NCBI RefSeq assembly: GCF_900100155.1
Contig: NZ_FMTP01000009.1
Span: 62,001 to 126,000, forward strand
Source of the DNA: Ancylobacter rudongensis
Lineage (GTDB): Bacteria; Pseudomonadota; Alphaproteobacteria; Rhizobiales; Xanthobacteraceae
DNA length: 64,000 bases
Direction: 5' to 3'
Numbering within the stretch: the first letter of the stretch is position 1; each line of letters starts with the position of its first letter. The notes under the pieces were generated by a model. It did no database searches and was not told where the DNA came from. It saw only the letters and a program-made list of their open reading frames with translations. Below are positions 26,661 through 35,527 of the stretch, one piece after another. The position numbers and the translations under genes were made by a program.

Positions 26661-28292
26661 TCAGCCGCCGGAGGCCGCGGGCTCCAGCGGGGTGATCTGC
26701 AGCGACTGGAACTGGATTTCGCCGGAGGCGAACTGTTCCGAGGTGGAGCGCGAATCGTGGATCAGCCGCAGGCGCTGGGAGTCGCAGCGGCTATTATTGG
26801 GAATGGTGATGTCGAAGGAGAAGGGGCGCCAGCTGCGCGGGGCGCCGAGCAACTGGCTCGACTGTCCGGCCGGCGGTCCGCCGCCGGCGCAGAGCACCTG
26901 CCAGACCATGCCGCGCTTGGACGACATCAGCCCCTTCTGCTCACCGGAGAAGCGGTAGCTGCCGGGCCGCAGGAAGGTGATCTGCTCCAGGGAGCCGAGC
27001 CTCACCCGGCCGACGCCGAAGCGGATGCGCAGCACCCGGCCCGCGTCATCGCCGCTGGCGCGCTGGAAATCGATGAAAGCGTTCACCGAGCGCGGCAGGC
27101 TCCAGTTGAAGGGCAGGCTGCTGGGGTCCTGGGCGAAATCGAGATTGTTGACCGGCCGGACCTTCAGCACCTCGTCCTCCGGCAGCATCTGCAGCCAGAT
27201 ATTGTAGGCGCCGCCCGCCCGCTTCTCGGCGGCGATGCGCGCCCGCAGGAGCGGAACCAGCTCAGCCTCGCTCGGCGGGCTGCCGGCGTCCTTGAGAGCC
27301 TGGAACAGGGCGAGCGGCGCGTCCGAGGCCGCGAGCTTGCTGCCCATGCTCCGCAGGAAAAGCCCGCGCCAGCTGGGGTTTTCGATGAGCGCCGTCACCA
27401 GCGCCGCCCGTCCTTCGGGCGTGAGCGACAGCGAGCTGAGATAGCTGAGCGTGTATTCGTCCAGTGCCGGGCGGGTGCGCAGCAGCACGTCGGCCAACCG
27501 CACCACCCCGGCATAGTCGCGCCGCTCATAGTCCTGGTGCATCAGCCAGAAGGCGGCCACGGTCTCCCGGCGCGAGCGCGCCACCGCCTCCGTCATCGCC
27601 TGGCGGGCGGCGGCCAGGTCGTCCGAGGTGTCACCTTTCAGCCGCCACGCCGTGGCGTCCAGTGGCGCGCGGGCGCGAATGCGCGCGGCGAGATCGCTGA
27701 GGGCGGCACGCAGCGCCGGCAGATCTTCCGGCGCGGGCGGCGGCACGGAATCGGCGGCCTCGGGTGCGTCCGGCTCGGTGGCTTCGGGCGTCGTGAGGGA
27801 GGCGGCATGCTCCCGCTCCTGCCGCGCGAGGGCGTCGGCATCGTTGGCGGGCGCGGGAGGCGCGGGAGGCGCGGCGGCCTCGTCCCCGCCTGCGCCGCCG
27901 TCGCCGCTCGCGGCTGTCTCGGCCGGCGCGGCGGCGGCTGTTGCGGCGGCAGCGGAGGCCGCTTCCTCCGCCCGCGCCACAGCCTCTTCTTCTTTCTGCG
28001 CCATGGCGGCGGTGAGCCGGGCCCGCTCCTCCTGCGCCAGCGCCAGCAGGGCGCGGGGATGGTCGGGATGCAGCGCCAGTGCCAGCGAGGGATGGCGCTC
28101 GGCGAGCGCCATGGGCAGCGAGGTGGTCGCGATCAGGGCGAGGAGAACCAGCACGCCGGCCCCGATTCCGGCGCAGCGCCAGGGATGAACGGCGACGGCG
28201 AGGCGCAGCGTGCGCAGCCAGACCCGTCGCGGTCGCGGCGCGCGCGCAGACCGGCGTCGCCGGGGCGACGGCGGGCGGGATCCCTCGCTCAT
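26661..28292 (-). CDS. Large single-pass membrane protein of the polysaccharide locus, unknown function
   Basis: A 543-residue protein. The first 35 residues are Arg/Pro-rich and cytoplasmic, then one membrane helix (about 38-60, GIGAGVLVLLALIATTSLPMA). After this comes an Ala/Glu/Pro-rich low-complexity stretch (about 80-185, many Glu-Ala repeats), a helical repeat-like region (about 190-375) that looks TPR-like, and a beta-rich C-terminal domain (about 405-535, with SFDITIPNNSRCDSQRLRL). The start ATG overlaps the J-domain gene stop by 4 bases, so it is the last gene of the cpsB-wza-wzc-J operon. It could be a periplasmic scaffold for polysaccharide export; I do not recognise the family. 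Confidence 0.75.
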   Translation of the reverse strand: MSEGSRPPSPRRRRSARAPRPRRVWLRTLRLAVAVHPWRCAGIGAGVLVLLALIATTSLPMALAERHPSLALALHPDHPRALLALAQEERARLTAAMAQKEEEAVARAEEAASAAAATAAAAPAETAASGDGGAGGDEAAAPPAPPAPANDADALARQEREHAASLTTPEATEPDAPEAADSVPPPAPEDLPALRAALSDLAARIRARAPLDATAWRLKGDTSDDLAAARQAMTEAVARSRRETVAAFWLMHQDYERRDYAGVVRLADVLLRTRPALDEYTLSYLSSLSLTPEGRAALVTALIENPSWRGLFLRSMGSKLAASDAPLALFQALKDAGSPPSEAELVPLLRARIAAEKRAGGAYNIWLQMLPEDEVLKVRPVNNLDFAQDPSSLPFNWSLPRSVNAFIDFQRASGDDAGRVLRIRFGVGRVRLGSLEQITFLRPGSYRFSGEQKGLMSSKRGMVWQVLCAGGGPPAGQSSQLLGAPRSWRPFSFDITIPNNSRCDSQRLRLIHDSRSTSEQFASGEIQFQSLQITPLEPAASGG

Positions 28293-29074
28293 CGCGGCCT
28301 CCAGAGGAAGCCCCACAGGCGCACCCAGAAGGAGGCGCCTTCGATCCGGTTCACGCTGAGCGGCAGGGGGTGCCGCCGGGCCGCGCCGTTCGTGCCGCCG
28401 GGACGGCGGATCTTCGCGGCCCCGCCCGAGGCCGTGGCATGGCCGGCCGATGCCGGCCGGGAGGATCCGCCCATGGCCGTGCCGGCTTTTGCTGCGCCGG
28501 CTTTTCCTGTGCTGGCTTTGCCGGAGACGCCCTTGCCGGCGCCGTTACGGGTGCCGCCGCGCGAGTCAGCCGACACCCGCGCCTCGCGGCGTCCCGAGCC
28601 CGGGGCCGGGCGGGACGGCCCGGCTGGCGGATGGCGCAGGTCATAGGCGCTGCGACGCTCCCCGGTTTTCAGGTCCTCCCAGGCGCGGGAGATACGCGCG
28701 GTGAACACTTCGCGGTCCAGCGGGCCGCTGCGCAGCGACTGCAGGTCGGGATGCAGCCAGCGCATGAGCAACGCCATGTTGTGGCGCAGTTCCTCATGCG
28801 TCGCGTTGCGGCCTGCGCCCAGGACGCGATAGCTGTCGGCGTCGTGGAAGAGCAGAGCCTGCTCGATGAAGAAGCCGGCCGCCTGCTGCAGCGGACCGCG
28901 CCCGATGCCGCTGCGCCGCTCGGCGGCGGCCAGCGCCTCCTCGTCGCCGACGGCGACCGCCAGCACCCGGTCCATGCCGGGCGGCAGCGAGAGGTTAGGC
29001 ATGCTACGCGCCGACACGGGGTCTTTGAACAGGGCGAGCGCGGCGTCCAGCGCGTCGGGCTCCGGCATGGTCAC
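28289..29074 (-). CDS. J-domain protein coupled to the Wzc-like kinase gene
   Basis: A 261-residue protein with a centrally placed J domain (about 80-147). It has SYRVLGAGRNATHEELRHN (helices I/II), the invariant His-Pro-Asp at 108-110 in RWLHPDLQ, and ISRAWEDLKTGERRSAYD (helices III/IV). An N-terminal 75-residue region without known domain precedes it. After it comes an Arg/Ala/Gly/Lys-rich disordered tail (about 150-230) and an aromatic C-terminus (FWVRLWGFLWRPR) that could touch the membrane. The GTG start overlaps the kinase stop by 4 bases and the stop overlaps the next ATG, so it is translationally coupled on both sides. It would recruit DnaK to an unknown client in polysaccharide export; this role is inference. 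Confidence 0.82.
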   Translation of the reverse strand: MTMPEPDALDAALALFKDPVSARSMPNLSLPPGMDRVLAVAVGDEEALAAAERRSGIGRGPLQQAAGFFIEQALLFHDADSYRVLGAGRNATHEELRHNMALLMRWLHPDLQSLRSGPLDREVFTARISRAWEDLKTGERRSAYDLRHPPAGPSRPAPGSGRREARVSADSRGGTRNGAGKGVSGKASTGKAGAAKAGTAMGGSSRPASAGHATASGGAAKIRRPGGTNGAARRHPLPLSVNRIEGASFWVRLWGFLWRPR

Positions 29075-31458
29075 GCCGCTTCGGAGTGGTCGGTCTTGGT
29101 GTCACGGCGGCCGAATTTCGGCAGCAGGGCCTTCACCCCGCTGAGGCCGCCACTGAGGCCGCCGCCGCTCCCGCTGGTGCTGCCGGTATCGGTGCCCTGG
29201 CCATATTCATAGCCATAGCCATAGCCGTACCCATAGCCGTAGCCGTAATGGGCGCTGCGGGTGTCGAACTTTGTGAGCACCACACCGATGGTGACGGCGC
29301 GGGCGATCTGCAGCCGGCGCAGCGCGTTGCGCGCAATGGCGCGGCGTCCGTCGCCCGAGCCGGTGACGAAGATGGTGGCCTGGGCGGCGGCGCCGAGCAG
29401 CTGGGCATCGGCGATGCTAAGCATGGGCGGGCTGTCGAAGATGAGGAGATCATAGATCTCCAGCCCGACCGAGATCAGCGAGAAAACATGGGTGCCGCCC
29501 AGGATCTCGGCCGCGTTGGGGGGTAGCGGGCCGGAGGCGAGGAAGTCGAGCGTGGCGAGGTCGGTCGCCTGCACCACATCGTGCAGCGTCGACATGCCGG
29601 TGAGGCAATTGGAAAGGCCGACCGCGTTGTCATAACCGAGCTTGGAGTGCACCGAGGGGCGGCGTAGATCGGCGTCGATCAGCAGCACGCGCTTGCCGGT
29701 GATGGCGTAATGGCGGGCCAGGGCGATGGCGGTGCTGGACTTGCCTTCCGAGGCGCCGGCGCTGGTGACGACCAGCGTGCGCGGCAGTCCGGTCTCGGTC
29801 GAGAACTGCAACGAGGTGGCAAGCGATCGGTAGGCTTCGGCCACTGGCGATCGTGGATCGCTGAGCTCAGCGACGATGCCCTTGGGGAATTCCGCCCGGG
29901 GCACGATGCCCAGAATGGGCAGTCCCGTCGCCTTTTCGGCATCCTCGGGGGTACGGATCCGGTCGTCGAGCAGCTCGATCAGGCTTGCCGCGCCGAAGCC
30001 GCACACCAGGCCGAGCATCAGCCCGCCGGCGAGAAGCAGCATGGTCCGCGGGTGCGAAGGCCCGCGCGGGGGAAGCGCCCGGTCGACGATGAATACATTG
30101 TTGGTGCCGACGCCGCTGGCGACATCGACCTCCTTGAAGCGCTGCAGCAGGTCATTATAGAGGTTGCGATTGGAGTCGACCTCGCGCTGCAATATGCCGT
30201 ACTGGATGCTCTTCTTCTGGAGGGCCAGTACCTCGCCGCGCAGTTCCTCGATCCGCTGGCGCATCTGCGCTTCCTGGTTCGCCGAGGATTCAAAGGCGGC
30301 CCGCAGCGAGTTGCGGATGGTGGTGACCTCGGTCGCGAGCTGGCGGTCGATCTCGGCGATCTTGTTGGCGATCTCGACCATGGCGGGATAGCCGGGCTTG
30401 AAGGTCTCAAGCCCCTCCTCATAGTCGCGCCGTAGTTGGTTGCGCTGGGTGCGCAGGCCGTCAATGACGTTGTTGGTCAGCAGCTGCGGCAGGTTGATCG
30501 CGCTGGAGGCCTCCACCTGCCGCCAGCTTTCCTCGTCGCGGATGCGGGTCGAAATAAGCTGGCCGAGCGCGGTGTTGGCGGCGGCGAGATTGCTCTCGGC
30601 GATCGAGACCTTGTCGTTGGTCTGGACCATGTTCTCGCGTTCGGCGAAGGCGAGCATCGCCCTTTCGGACTCTTCCAGCCGCAGCTTCAGCTGCTTGATC
30701 TGGTCCTCAAGGAACACCTTGGCGTAGGAGCTGGCCTCGAAGCGCTTGTCGAGATTCGAGGCAATATAGGCGTCAGCATAGGCGTTGGCGATCGAGGCCG
30801 CGCGGGCGGGCGAGGTGTCGGTGTAGCTGATGTCGACGAGGCGCGAGGCCGCGACGGGGCGGATATTGACGTCGCCCTTTACCCGATTGACGCTGACGCG
30901 GTGATTGCGTTCCTGTGCCTCTGCAGGATCGACTTCCTCCTTGGGGCCCGAGAACAGCCCGAAGAGGCTGCCGATCAGCCCTGGCGAGGTCGTGGTGAAT
31001 TCGGGGCTCTGATCGAGCGCCAGCGCCGCCACCACCCGCTCGGACATGGCGCGGCTCTTCAGCAGCTCGTACTGCGTCTTCTGGAACTCGGCGCCGCCGC
31101 GCTCGGCCGGCGCGAGAACGCCGCCATCGACGACCTTGCTGGCCTCGTTGTCGATCTGGATGCGGACATTGGCGGTGTAGAGCGGCGTCGCAAGAAAGCT
31201 GTAGACGAGAGCGAGGACGACGAAGGCGCCGGCGGTGCTGAGGATCAGTATCCGCCACTTGAGGGCGATGCCGATCACATAGTGCAGCGCAGCGGCGAGT
31301 TCGGACTCGTGATGCGTGTCGGGCGCGGCATAGGCGGCGGCACCGTAGCCATAGCCGTAGCTGTCACGCCCGACCGGAAGGTTCCGACCCTCCTGCACAA
31401 CCGGGAGGTTGCGTTCGCTCCCGCCTGGCCGTCCGCTGTCCGCCCCCTCGCCCATCAT
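29071..31458 (-). CDS. Wzc-like polysaccharide co-polymerase and BY-kinase
   Basis: Inner-membrane tyrosine autokinase of 795 residues controlling polymer length and export. It has an N-terminal tail with YGYGYG (about 25), TM1 near 70-90, a Wzz domain and long periplasmic coiled coil (about 95-450), TM2 near 470-490, and a cytosolic kinase. The kinase has Walker A (SAGASEGKSSTAIALA, about 570), Walker A' (LLIDADLRRP, about 592) and Walker B (LLIFDSPP, about 672). The C-terminus has eight tyrosines alternating with glycine, an unusually regular form of the Wzc phosphotyrosine cluster. It lies between the wza-like and J-domain genes; the CpsB-like phosphatase upstream is the expected antagonist. 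Confidence 0.93.
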   Translation of the reverse strand: MMGEGADSGRPGGSERNLPVVQEGRNLPVGRDSYGYGYGAAAYAAPDTHHESELAAALHYVIGIALKWRILILSTAGAFVVLALVYSFLATPLYTANVRIQIDNEASKVVDGGVLAPAERGGAEFQKTQYELLKSRAMSERVVAALALDQSPEFTTTSPGLIGSLFGLFSGPKEEVDPAEAQERNHRVSVNRVKGDVNIRPVAASRLVDISYTDTSPARAASIANAYADAYIASNLDKRFEASSYAKVFLEDQIKQLKLRLEESERAMLAFAERENMVQTNDKVSIAESNLAAANTALGQLISTRIRDEESWRQVEASSAINLPQLLTNNVIDGLRTQRNQLRRDYEEGLETFKPGYPAMVEIANKIAEIDRQLATEVTTIRNSLRAAFESSANQEAQMRQRIEELRGEVLALQKKSIQYGILQREVDSNRNLYNDLLQRFKEVDVASGVGTNNVFIVDRALPPRGPSHPRTMLLLAGGLMLGLVCGFGAASLIELLDDRIRTPEDAEKATGLPILGIVPRAEFPKGIVAELSDPRSPVAEAYRSLATSLQFSTETGLPRTLVVTSAGASEGKSSTAIALARHYAITGKRVLLIDADLRRPSVHSKLGYDNAVGLSNCLTGMSTLHDVVQATDLATLDFLASGPLPPNAAEILGGTHVFSLISVGLEIYDLLIFDSPPMLSIADAQLLGAAAQATIFVTGSGDGRRAIARNALRRLQIARAVTIGVVLTKFDTRSAHYGYGYGYGYGYGYEYGQGTDTGSTSGSGGGLSGGLSGVKALLPKFGRRDTKTDHSEAA
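29202..29249. repeat. Hexanucleotide-type repeat coding the Tyr-Gly tail
   Basis: Repeats of CATAGC/CGTAGC units on the plus strand, read on the minus strand as alternating Tyr and Gly codons at the Wzc-like C-terminus. A shorter Tyr-Gly block is coded near 31345-31362 at the same gene's 5' end. Copy number could vary by slippage without breaking the frame. Confidence 0.75.
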
Positions 31459-31506
31459 CCGTTTCTGCTTCCTTTATGGCGCATGCCACTGCTCGCTCTG
31501 GTTGGG

Positions 31507-32418
31507 CTACAACAGCATGAAGGAGTTGAACAGCGGCACCGTCTGCAAAATGTACTTCATGCCGACCTTCAGGTCGGAAGTGGGTACCGTCACGATGTCG
31601 CCGGCCACAAGATCCGGGTCGCTGGCCTTTTGCGAGCGCAGATCGGCGACGCTGAACTTGGCCACGGCCGTCTTGCCCTCGACGCGGCGGAACACCAGGA
31701 TCGTGCCGTCCGCCACTTCCTGCATGCCGCCCGCCATCGCCACCGACTGCAGCAGCGTCATGGGCCCCTGCATCGGGAACACGCCCGGCTTGTTGACCGC
31801 GCCGTCCACTGTGATGCGATGGCTGTTATATTCCTTCACGAGAACCGTCACCTGCGGGTTACGCAGATAATTACCGCCTAGCTTGGTGGCGAGGTCCTTT
31901 TCGATCTCGCTGACCGTGCGCCCCGAGGCTTTAACCTCTCCGACCAGCGGAAAGGTGAAATTGCCACTCTCGGACACCTGCACGACCTTGGTCAGGTCCT
32001 CGACCTTGAACACGGTGACGTCGAGGACGTCGAGCGGGCCCACGCGGTACCCTTCCGAGCCCGGCGTGCTTACGGCGGTTGCGGCGGAAACGGCGGCCAC
32101 CTCGCTGGCCGGGATCGGCTCGGACACGGTGCTGACCGGGATCTGAGAGCCTCCTGCGGCTGCCCGCGCACCGATGGTGCCTCCGCTGGACGAGGAGGTC
32201 GGGTCTGAGCGCGTGGCGGAGGCGCGCGCTGCGGACGGCGCGGTGGCGCCGGCGCTGGCAAAGCTGGCGGTGGAGGCCGAGGGCGGGACGGCCGCCTCGG
32301 CGCTCGGCGAGGGGCTATCGCCCGAAGAGGCGACGCAGCCGGCCAAGAAAATCGCCAGCCCCGCCGCTATCGCTGCGGTGCGCGCGGACATTCCCGCGGT
32401 CTTCCGGCCCCACCTCAT
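31507..32418 (-). CDS. Wza-like polysaccharide export lipoprotein
   Basis: Outer-membrane export protein of 303 residues. The N-terminus is a lipoprotein signal ending in FLAGC (lipidated Cys about residue 28), followed by a Ser/Ala/Pro linker to about 105. Next come the Poly_export domain (YRVGPLDVLDVTVFKVEDL to VTVLVKEYN) and an SLBB domain (ITVDGAVNKPGVFPMQGPMTLLQ). It is smaller than E. coli Wza (379), as usual for alphaproteobacterial forms. The start is uncertain (ATG at 32418, or ATG at 32391), and either way the signal peptide region overlaps the 3' end of the cpsB-like gene in another frame. It provides the exit channel for the polymer handled by the Wzc-like protein. Confidence 0.88.
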   Translation of the reverse strand: MRWGRKTAGMSARTAAIAAGLAIFLAGCVASSGDSPSPSAEAAVPPSASTASFASAGATAPSAARASATRSDPTSSSSGGTIGARAAAGGSQIPVSTVSEPIPASEVAAVSAATAVSTPGSEGYRVGPLDVLDVTVFKVEDLTKVVQVSESGNFTFPLVGEVKASGRTVSEIEKDLATKLGGNYLRNPQVTVLVKEYNSHRITVDGAVNKPGVFPMQGPMTLLQSVAMAGGMQEVADGTILVFRRVEGKTAVAKFSVADLRSQKASDPDLVAGDIVTVPTSDLKVGMKYILQTVPLFNSFMLL

Positions 32419-33166
32419 CAAACTTCACCACCGTTATAGGCGCGGATTCCGCCGGCGCCCTATTCAAAACAATATCCCTCGGACGGCCCACCGTCATCTG
32501 CGCCGCTTCCGCCGTCCCCACCAGTCGCTCGGCCGCGAGACGACCCTCCGCAAGGTCCGGAGGGCGCTTGACTGTATCATGGGCGTCGCTGGCAAGGATA
32601 TGCACCCTTCCTTCGCCGATCATCCGCTCTGCCCAGTATTTCGGACGACGACCAAAGCGGCCGCTCAGAGAGCCGGATGTAATCTGCATCCAGACACCGC
32701 GCGCCGCCATGCGCTCGATCAATTCGTACTTCTCTTCCACCCATTTGAGCCGCTCGGGGTGTGTCAGTATCGGCACATAATTTGCCAAAAGAATGGTAAA
32801 GACCAACTCATCAAGTCGGGCGGGCGCGACGTTGTGTGGCGGCTCCACCAGCACATAGCGCGTATCACCCAGCGTCAGCAGGCGCCCCCGGTGCAGTTCG
32901 CCGACAAAGTCGGGAACGACGTGATTGTCGGCGCCGGGAATGAGGATGAGCGGGATCCCCGCCTCATCCAGAGCCTTCTGGAGGGCGTCGACCGCCCGGC
33001 GGATCGCAGCGCCCTCATTGTGGTAGACGCCGGGCAGGATGTGGGGTGTGCAGGCAACGATCTCGACACCCTGAGCAACATGCATCCGGGCCATTTCCAA
33101 GGCGACGGAAAGGTCGGCAGCGCCGTCATCGATGCCAGGCAGAATATGGTTATGCAGGTCAATCAT
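32315..33166 (-). CDS. CpsB/YwqE-type PHP tyrosine-protein phosphatase
   Basis: Manganese-dependent phosphatase of 283 residues that would remove phosphate from the BY-kinase tyrosine cluster. Metal-binding motifs of the PHP fold are visible: MIDLHNHILPGIDDG at the start, CTPHILPGVYHN, GADNHVVPD, ILTHPERLKW and ILASDAHDT near 195. The last 30 residues are an extension (with FLGRLRRLFGR at the end) that lies over the start of the wza-like gene. This is the first gene of the leftward export operon; its promoter lies in the gap to 33565. Confidence 0.9.
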   Translation of the reverse strand: MIDLHNHILPGIDDGAADLSVALEMARMHVAQGVEIVACTPHILPGVYHNEGAAIRRAVDALQKALDEAGIPLILIPGADNHVVPDFVGELHRGRLLTLGDTRYVLVEPPHNVAPARLDELVFTILLANYVPILTHPERLKWVEEKYELIERMAARGVWMQITSGSLSGRFGRRPKYWAERMIGEGRVHILASDAHDTVKRPPDLAEGRLAAERLVGTAEAAQMTVGRPRDIVLNRAPAESAPITVVKFDEVGPEDRGNVRAHRSDSGGAGDFLGRLRRLFGR

Positions 33167-33565
33167 CGGCCGGACTTGAACCGCAGGCTGGTGACATCGT
33201 CCCGGCGGGCGCCGATTTTCCCGGTTGAGCCGGTCTTTGCCGAGCCAAGCGCATGTCGTCCATGGCGGTGCTTATAAGGTTCGACTGCATATCCTGCAAC
33301 GGCTGACAGCATTTAATCATCATGGTAACTGTATGCCATCAAGAATAGGTCCCGGCCTCTCCCCGCGTGAGGGGGGCATTAACCACGATGTCAGGAAGAA
33401 CGAGAGTAAACGGATCGGTATTGTTGCATTCCGGTCACGAGAGGCGGGATAAGAGTGATCGGCCAAACGGGATTGGGATATGTCTCTTTGATTTCCGAAC
33501 GTGAAGCTAGTAACATTCTGTAAGGCTCACGCGCCAGTGGCGTGCTAGGGTGATTGAGGGGCGAA
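33167..33565. other. Divergent promoter region of the polysaccharide locus
   Basis: A 399-base gap between the leftward cpsB-like gene and the rightward secreted-protein gene. It is noticeably more AT-rich than the flanks. It holds a small hairpin CACGC/GCGTG at about 33519-33542 just before the rightward start and several A/T-rich stretches suitable for promoters, but no open frame or operator I can name. Confidence 0.55.
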
Positions 33566-33982
33566 ATGAAGCGTTCAGTGGCGTATGCGGTCGTCGTCGG
33601 GTTTTCCTTTCTGGGTATGGCCGGGTCGGCAATGGCTGATGCTTGCCAGGCGACAGGAACGCTGACGGAAGCGGTCGGTACGGTTCTGGTCGATAGTGGC
33701 CAGGGCTTTGCCAATGCCGGTGTCGGCACCTCGCTCAAGGGCGGCGACAAGGTTTCGGTGCAGGGCGCCGGCAGCGCTGTGGTCGATTTCGGCAGCTCTC
33801 GCACCGTTATGGTTCCCGGCTCCACCACCACGACACTGCAGGTTCCGGGCTGCGGTCTGGCCGTGGATAGTTCCACCGGGCTGGTCGTTGGTGCGGTCGC
33901 CGTTGGTGGCGGCGTCGCGGCGGCCATCGCGCTCTCCGACAATGGAAGCGGCAATGGGTTCATTTTCCCGGTTAGTCCCTGA
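33566..33982 (+). CDS. Small secreted protein with FecR-like repeat pattern
   Basis: A 138-residue protein with a Sec signal peptide (about 1-24, cleaved after GSAMA). The mature part has a beta pattern with TLTEAVGTVLVDSGQGF, LKGGDKVSVQGAGSAVVDFG and a Thr-rich TVMVPGSTTTTLQVPG, resembling the FecR/SLBB-type strand repeats of periplasmic polymer-binding proteins. A second hydrophobic stretch (LVVGAVAVGGGVAAAIAL, about 105-123) could be a membrane helix. The ATG at 33566 has GAGGGG upstream. It precedes the polymerase gene by 9 bases, so it is likely co-expressed with polysaccharide assembly. Function unknown. Confidence 0.72.
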   Translation: MKRSVAYAVVVGFSFLGMAGSAMADACQATGTLTEAVGTVLVDSGQGFANAGVGTSLKGGDKVSVQGAGSAVVDFGSSRTVMVPGSTTTTLQVPGCGLAVDSSTGLVVGAVAVGGGVAAAIALSDNGSGNGFIFPVSP

Positions 33983-33991
33983 CAGGGGCGT

Positions 33992-35527
33992 TTGGCCCTG
34001 TTTTTGAAGCCACATGGTGATTGGGGGCCGGCGTATATCGCGTCGGTCCTTTTGCTGTTCGCCAATGTCGTGCTCGGCGGGGCGACCCGCACCGGCTTTC
34101 TCGCCGATGTGCTGCTGCAGTTGTTCTCCCTGCCTTTTCTCGCCCTGGCGGCGTGGCTCTGGCTTGACCGCCTGACGGCGCGGGCACGCCCGGCACAGCT
34201 GGGCTTTGGGCTGGCCTGCGGCGTCGGCCTGTCGGTGGTCGGTCTTCTCATTGCTCTCGCCCAGTTCATCCCCCTGTTCGGCGCCCCCGGCTGGGAAGGT
34301 ATTTCGGCCCGGATCGTGGCGGCGGGCGGGGCCGGGCTGGAAGGTGCGTGGACCGGAAGTTCCTCTGTCGACCCCGCGGCCAGCCTTGCCGCGCTGCCGG
34401 CCGTCCTCCCCCCGCTCGCGCTTTTCCTGCTGGTGGCGCTGCTGGACGAGGACCAGCGCGTGCGCTTTTCCGGCTGGGCGTTCGGCTTCGGCATGATGGC
34501 GCTCGGGCTCGGCATCGCGCAGGTGATGCAGGGGCCGGCCAGCCCGCTGCGCTTTTTCGAGATCAGCAACCGCAGCGAATCGGTCGGCTTCTTCGCCAAC
34601 CGCAATCATTTCGCCGCCCAGCTCTACGTCACCTTCCTGCTCGGCGTGGCGTGGTTCGCGGCGCGGGGCGAGCGCGTGCTCTCGCACCGCACGCCCACCA
34701 CCCAGCGGGCGATCTGGGTCGCCCTGGCGTTCTCGATGGCGCTGCTGCTGCTGGCGGGCATCGCGCTCGCCCGTTCGCGCGCGGGCATATTGCTGCTGCT
34801 GGTGGCGGTGGCGGGGGTGGTGGCGATGGCGCCGGCCCTGCTCGCGCTGCTGAGCGGGCGTGAGGCCCGCCCGCGCTGGGTGCGGGGCCTCGTCATCCTC
34901 ATCGCGGCGGGCCTTGTCCTGCTGGTCGGGCAGCTCGGCGCCGAGCGCTTCCTGACCCGTTTCGACGCCGGCCTCGTCGACCAGCTGCGCACGACCCTCA
35001 ATGAGAAGACGCTGCAGGCTGCGACCGAGGCGCTGCCCTTCGGGACCGGGCTCGGCACCTTCACCGCCGTCTTCCCCGTCTATGAGGACACCACGCTCGC
35101 GCCGCAATATATCAACCGCGCCCATGATGACTGGCTGGAGTTCTTCCTGGAGACGGGCCTGCCGGGCGCGCTGCTGGTGGCGATCTTTCTGGTCTGGTTC
35201 GTGGAACGGGTCTGGCGCCTCTGGTTCTCCGCCGTGCCGCCGGGTGAGGCGCGCCTGCGCCTGCTACAGCAATGCGCCTCGCTGGCCATTCTGCTGCTGA
35301 TGTTGCATTCCGTTGTGGACTACCCGCTGCGCACGGCAACCATGCTCGCCTATTTCGCCGCCTGCTGCGCCCTGATGACGCCGCGGTCGGTCACTGGGCG
35401 AGCGGAGGTGGCCGAGGAGCGGGCGCCGCCATCCGCGCGCGCCGGGGGCCGTCCGCCGGCACCTCGCCAGGCGCCGCGGGGCAGCTCGCGCGTGCGGGCG
35501 CCGGAAGGGGGAGTGCGGTGGTCATGA
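33992..35527 (+). CDS. O-antigen ligase/Wzy-type polymerase (first copy)
   Basis: Integral membrane enzyme of 511 residues with about twelve helices that joins lipid-linked repeat units into polymer or transfers them to an acceptor. The Wzy_C region has [15 protein letters not shown], and the large periplasmic loop is followed by [21 protein letters not shown]. Both are marks of the O-antigen ligase superfamily. The C-terminal 40 residues are Pro/Arg/Ala-rich and cytoplasmic. The start is a TTG at 33992 with AGGGG upstream. The stop overlaps the sugar transferase ATG by 4 bases. Confidence 0.85.
   Translation: MALFLKPHGDWGPAYIASVLLLFANVVLGGATRTGFLADVLLQLFSLPFLALAAWLWLDRLTARARPAQLGFGLACGVGLSVVGLLIALAQFIPLFGAPGWEGISARIVAAGGAGLEGAWTGSSSVDPAASLAALPAVLPPLALFLLVALLDEDQRVRFSGWAFGFGMMALGLGIAQVMQGPASPLRFFEISNRSESVGFFANRNHFAAQLYVTFLLGVAWFAARGERVLSHRTPTTQRAIWVALAFSMALLLLAGIALARSRAGILLLLVAVAGVVAMAPALLALLSGREARPRWVRGLVILIAAGLVLLVGQLGAERFLTRFDAGLVDQLRTTLNEKTLQAATEALPFGTGLGTFTAVFPVYEDTTLAPQYINRAHDDWLEFFLETGLPGALLVAIFLVWFVERVWRLWFSAVPPGEARLRLLQQCASLAILLLMLHSVVDYPLRTATMLAYFAACCALMTPRSVTGRAEVAEERAPPSARAGGRPPAPRQAPRGSSRVRAPEGGVRWS

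Noticed and set aside
29202..29249. Repeat block considered as a CRISPR-like or intergenic tandem repeat
   Set aside because: Units are six bases, contiguous, without spacers, and entirely within the kinase reading frame coding Tyr-Gly.
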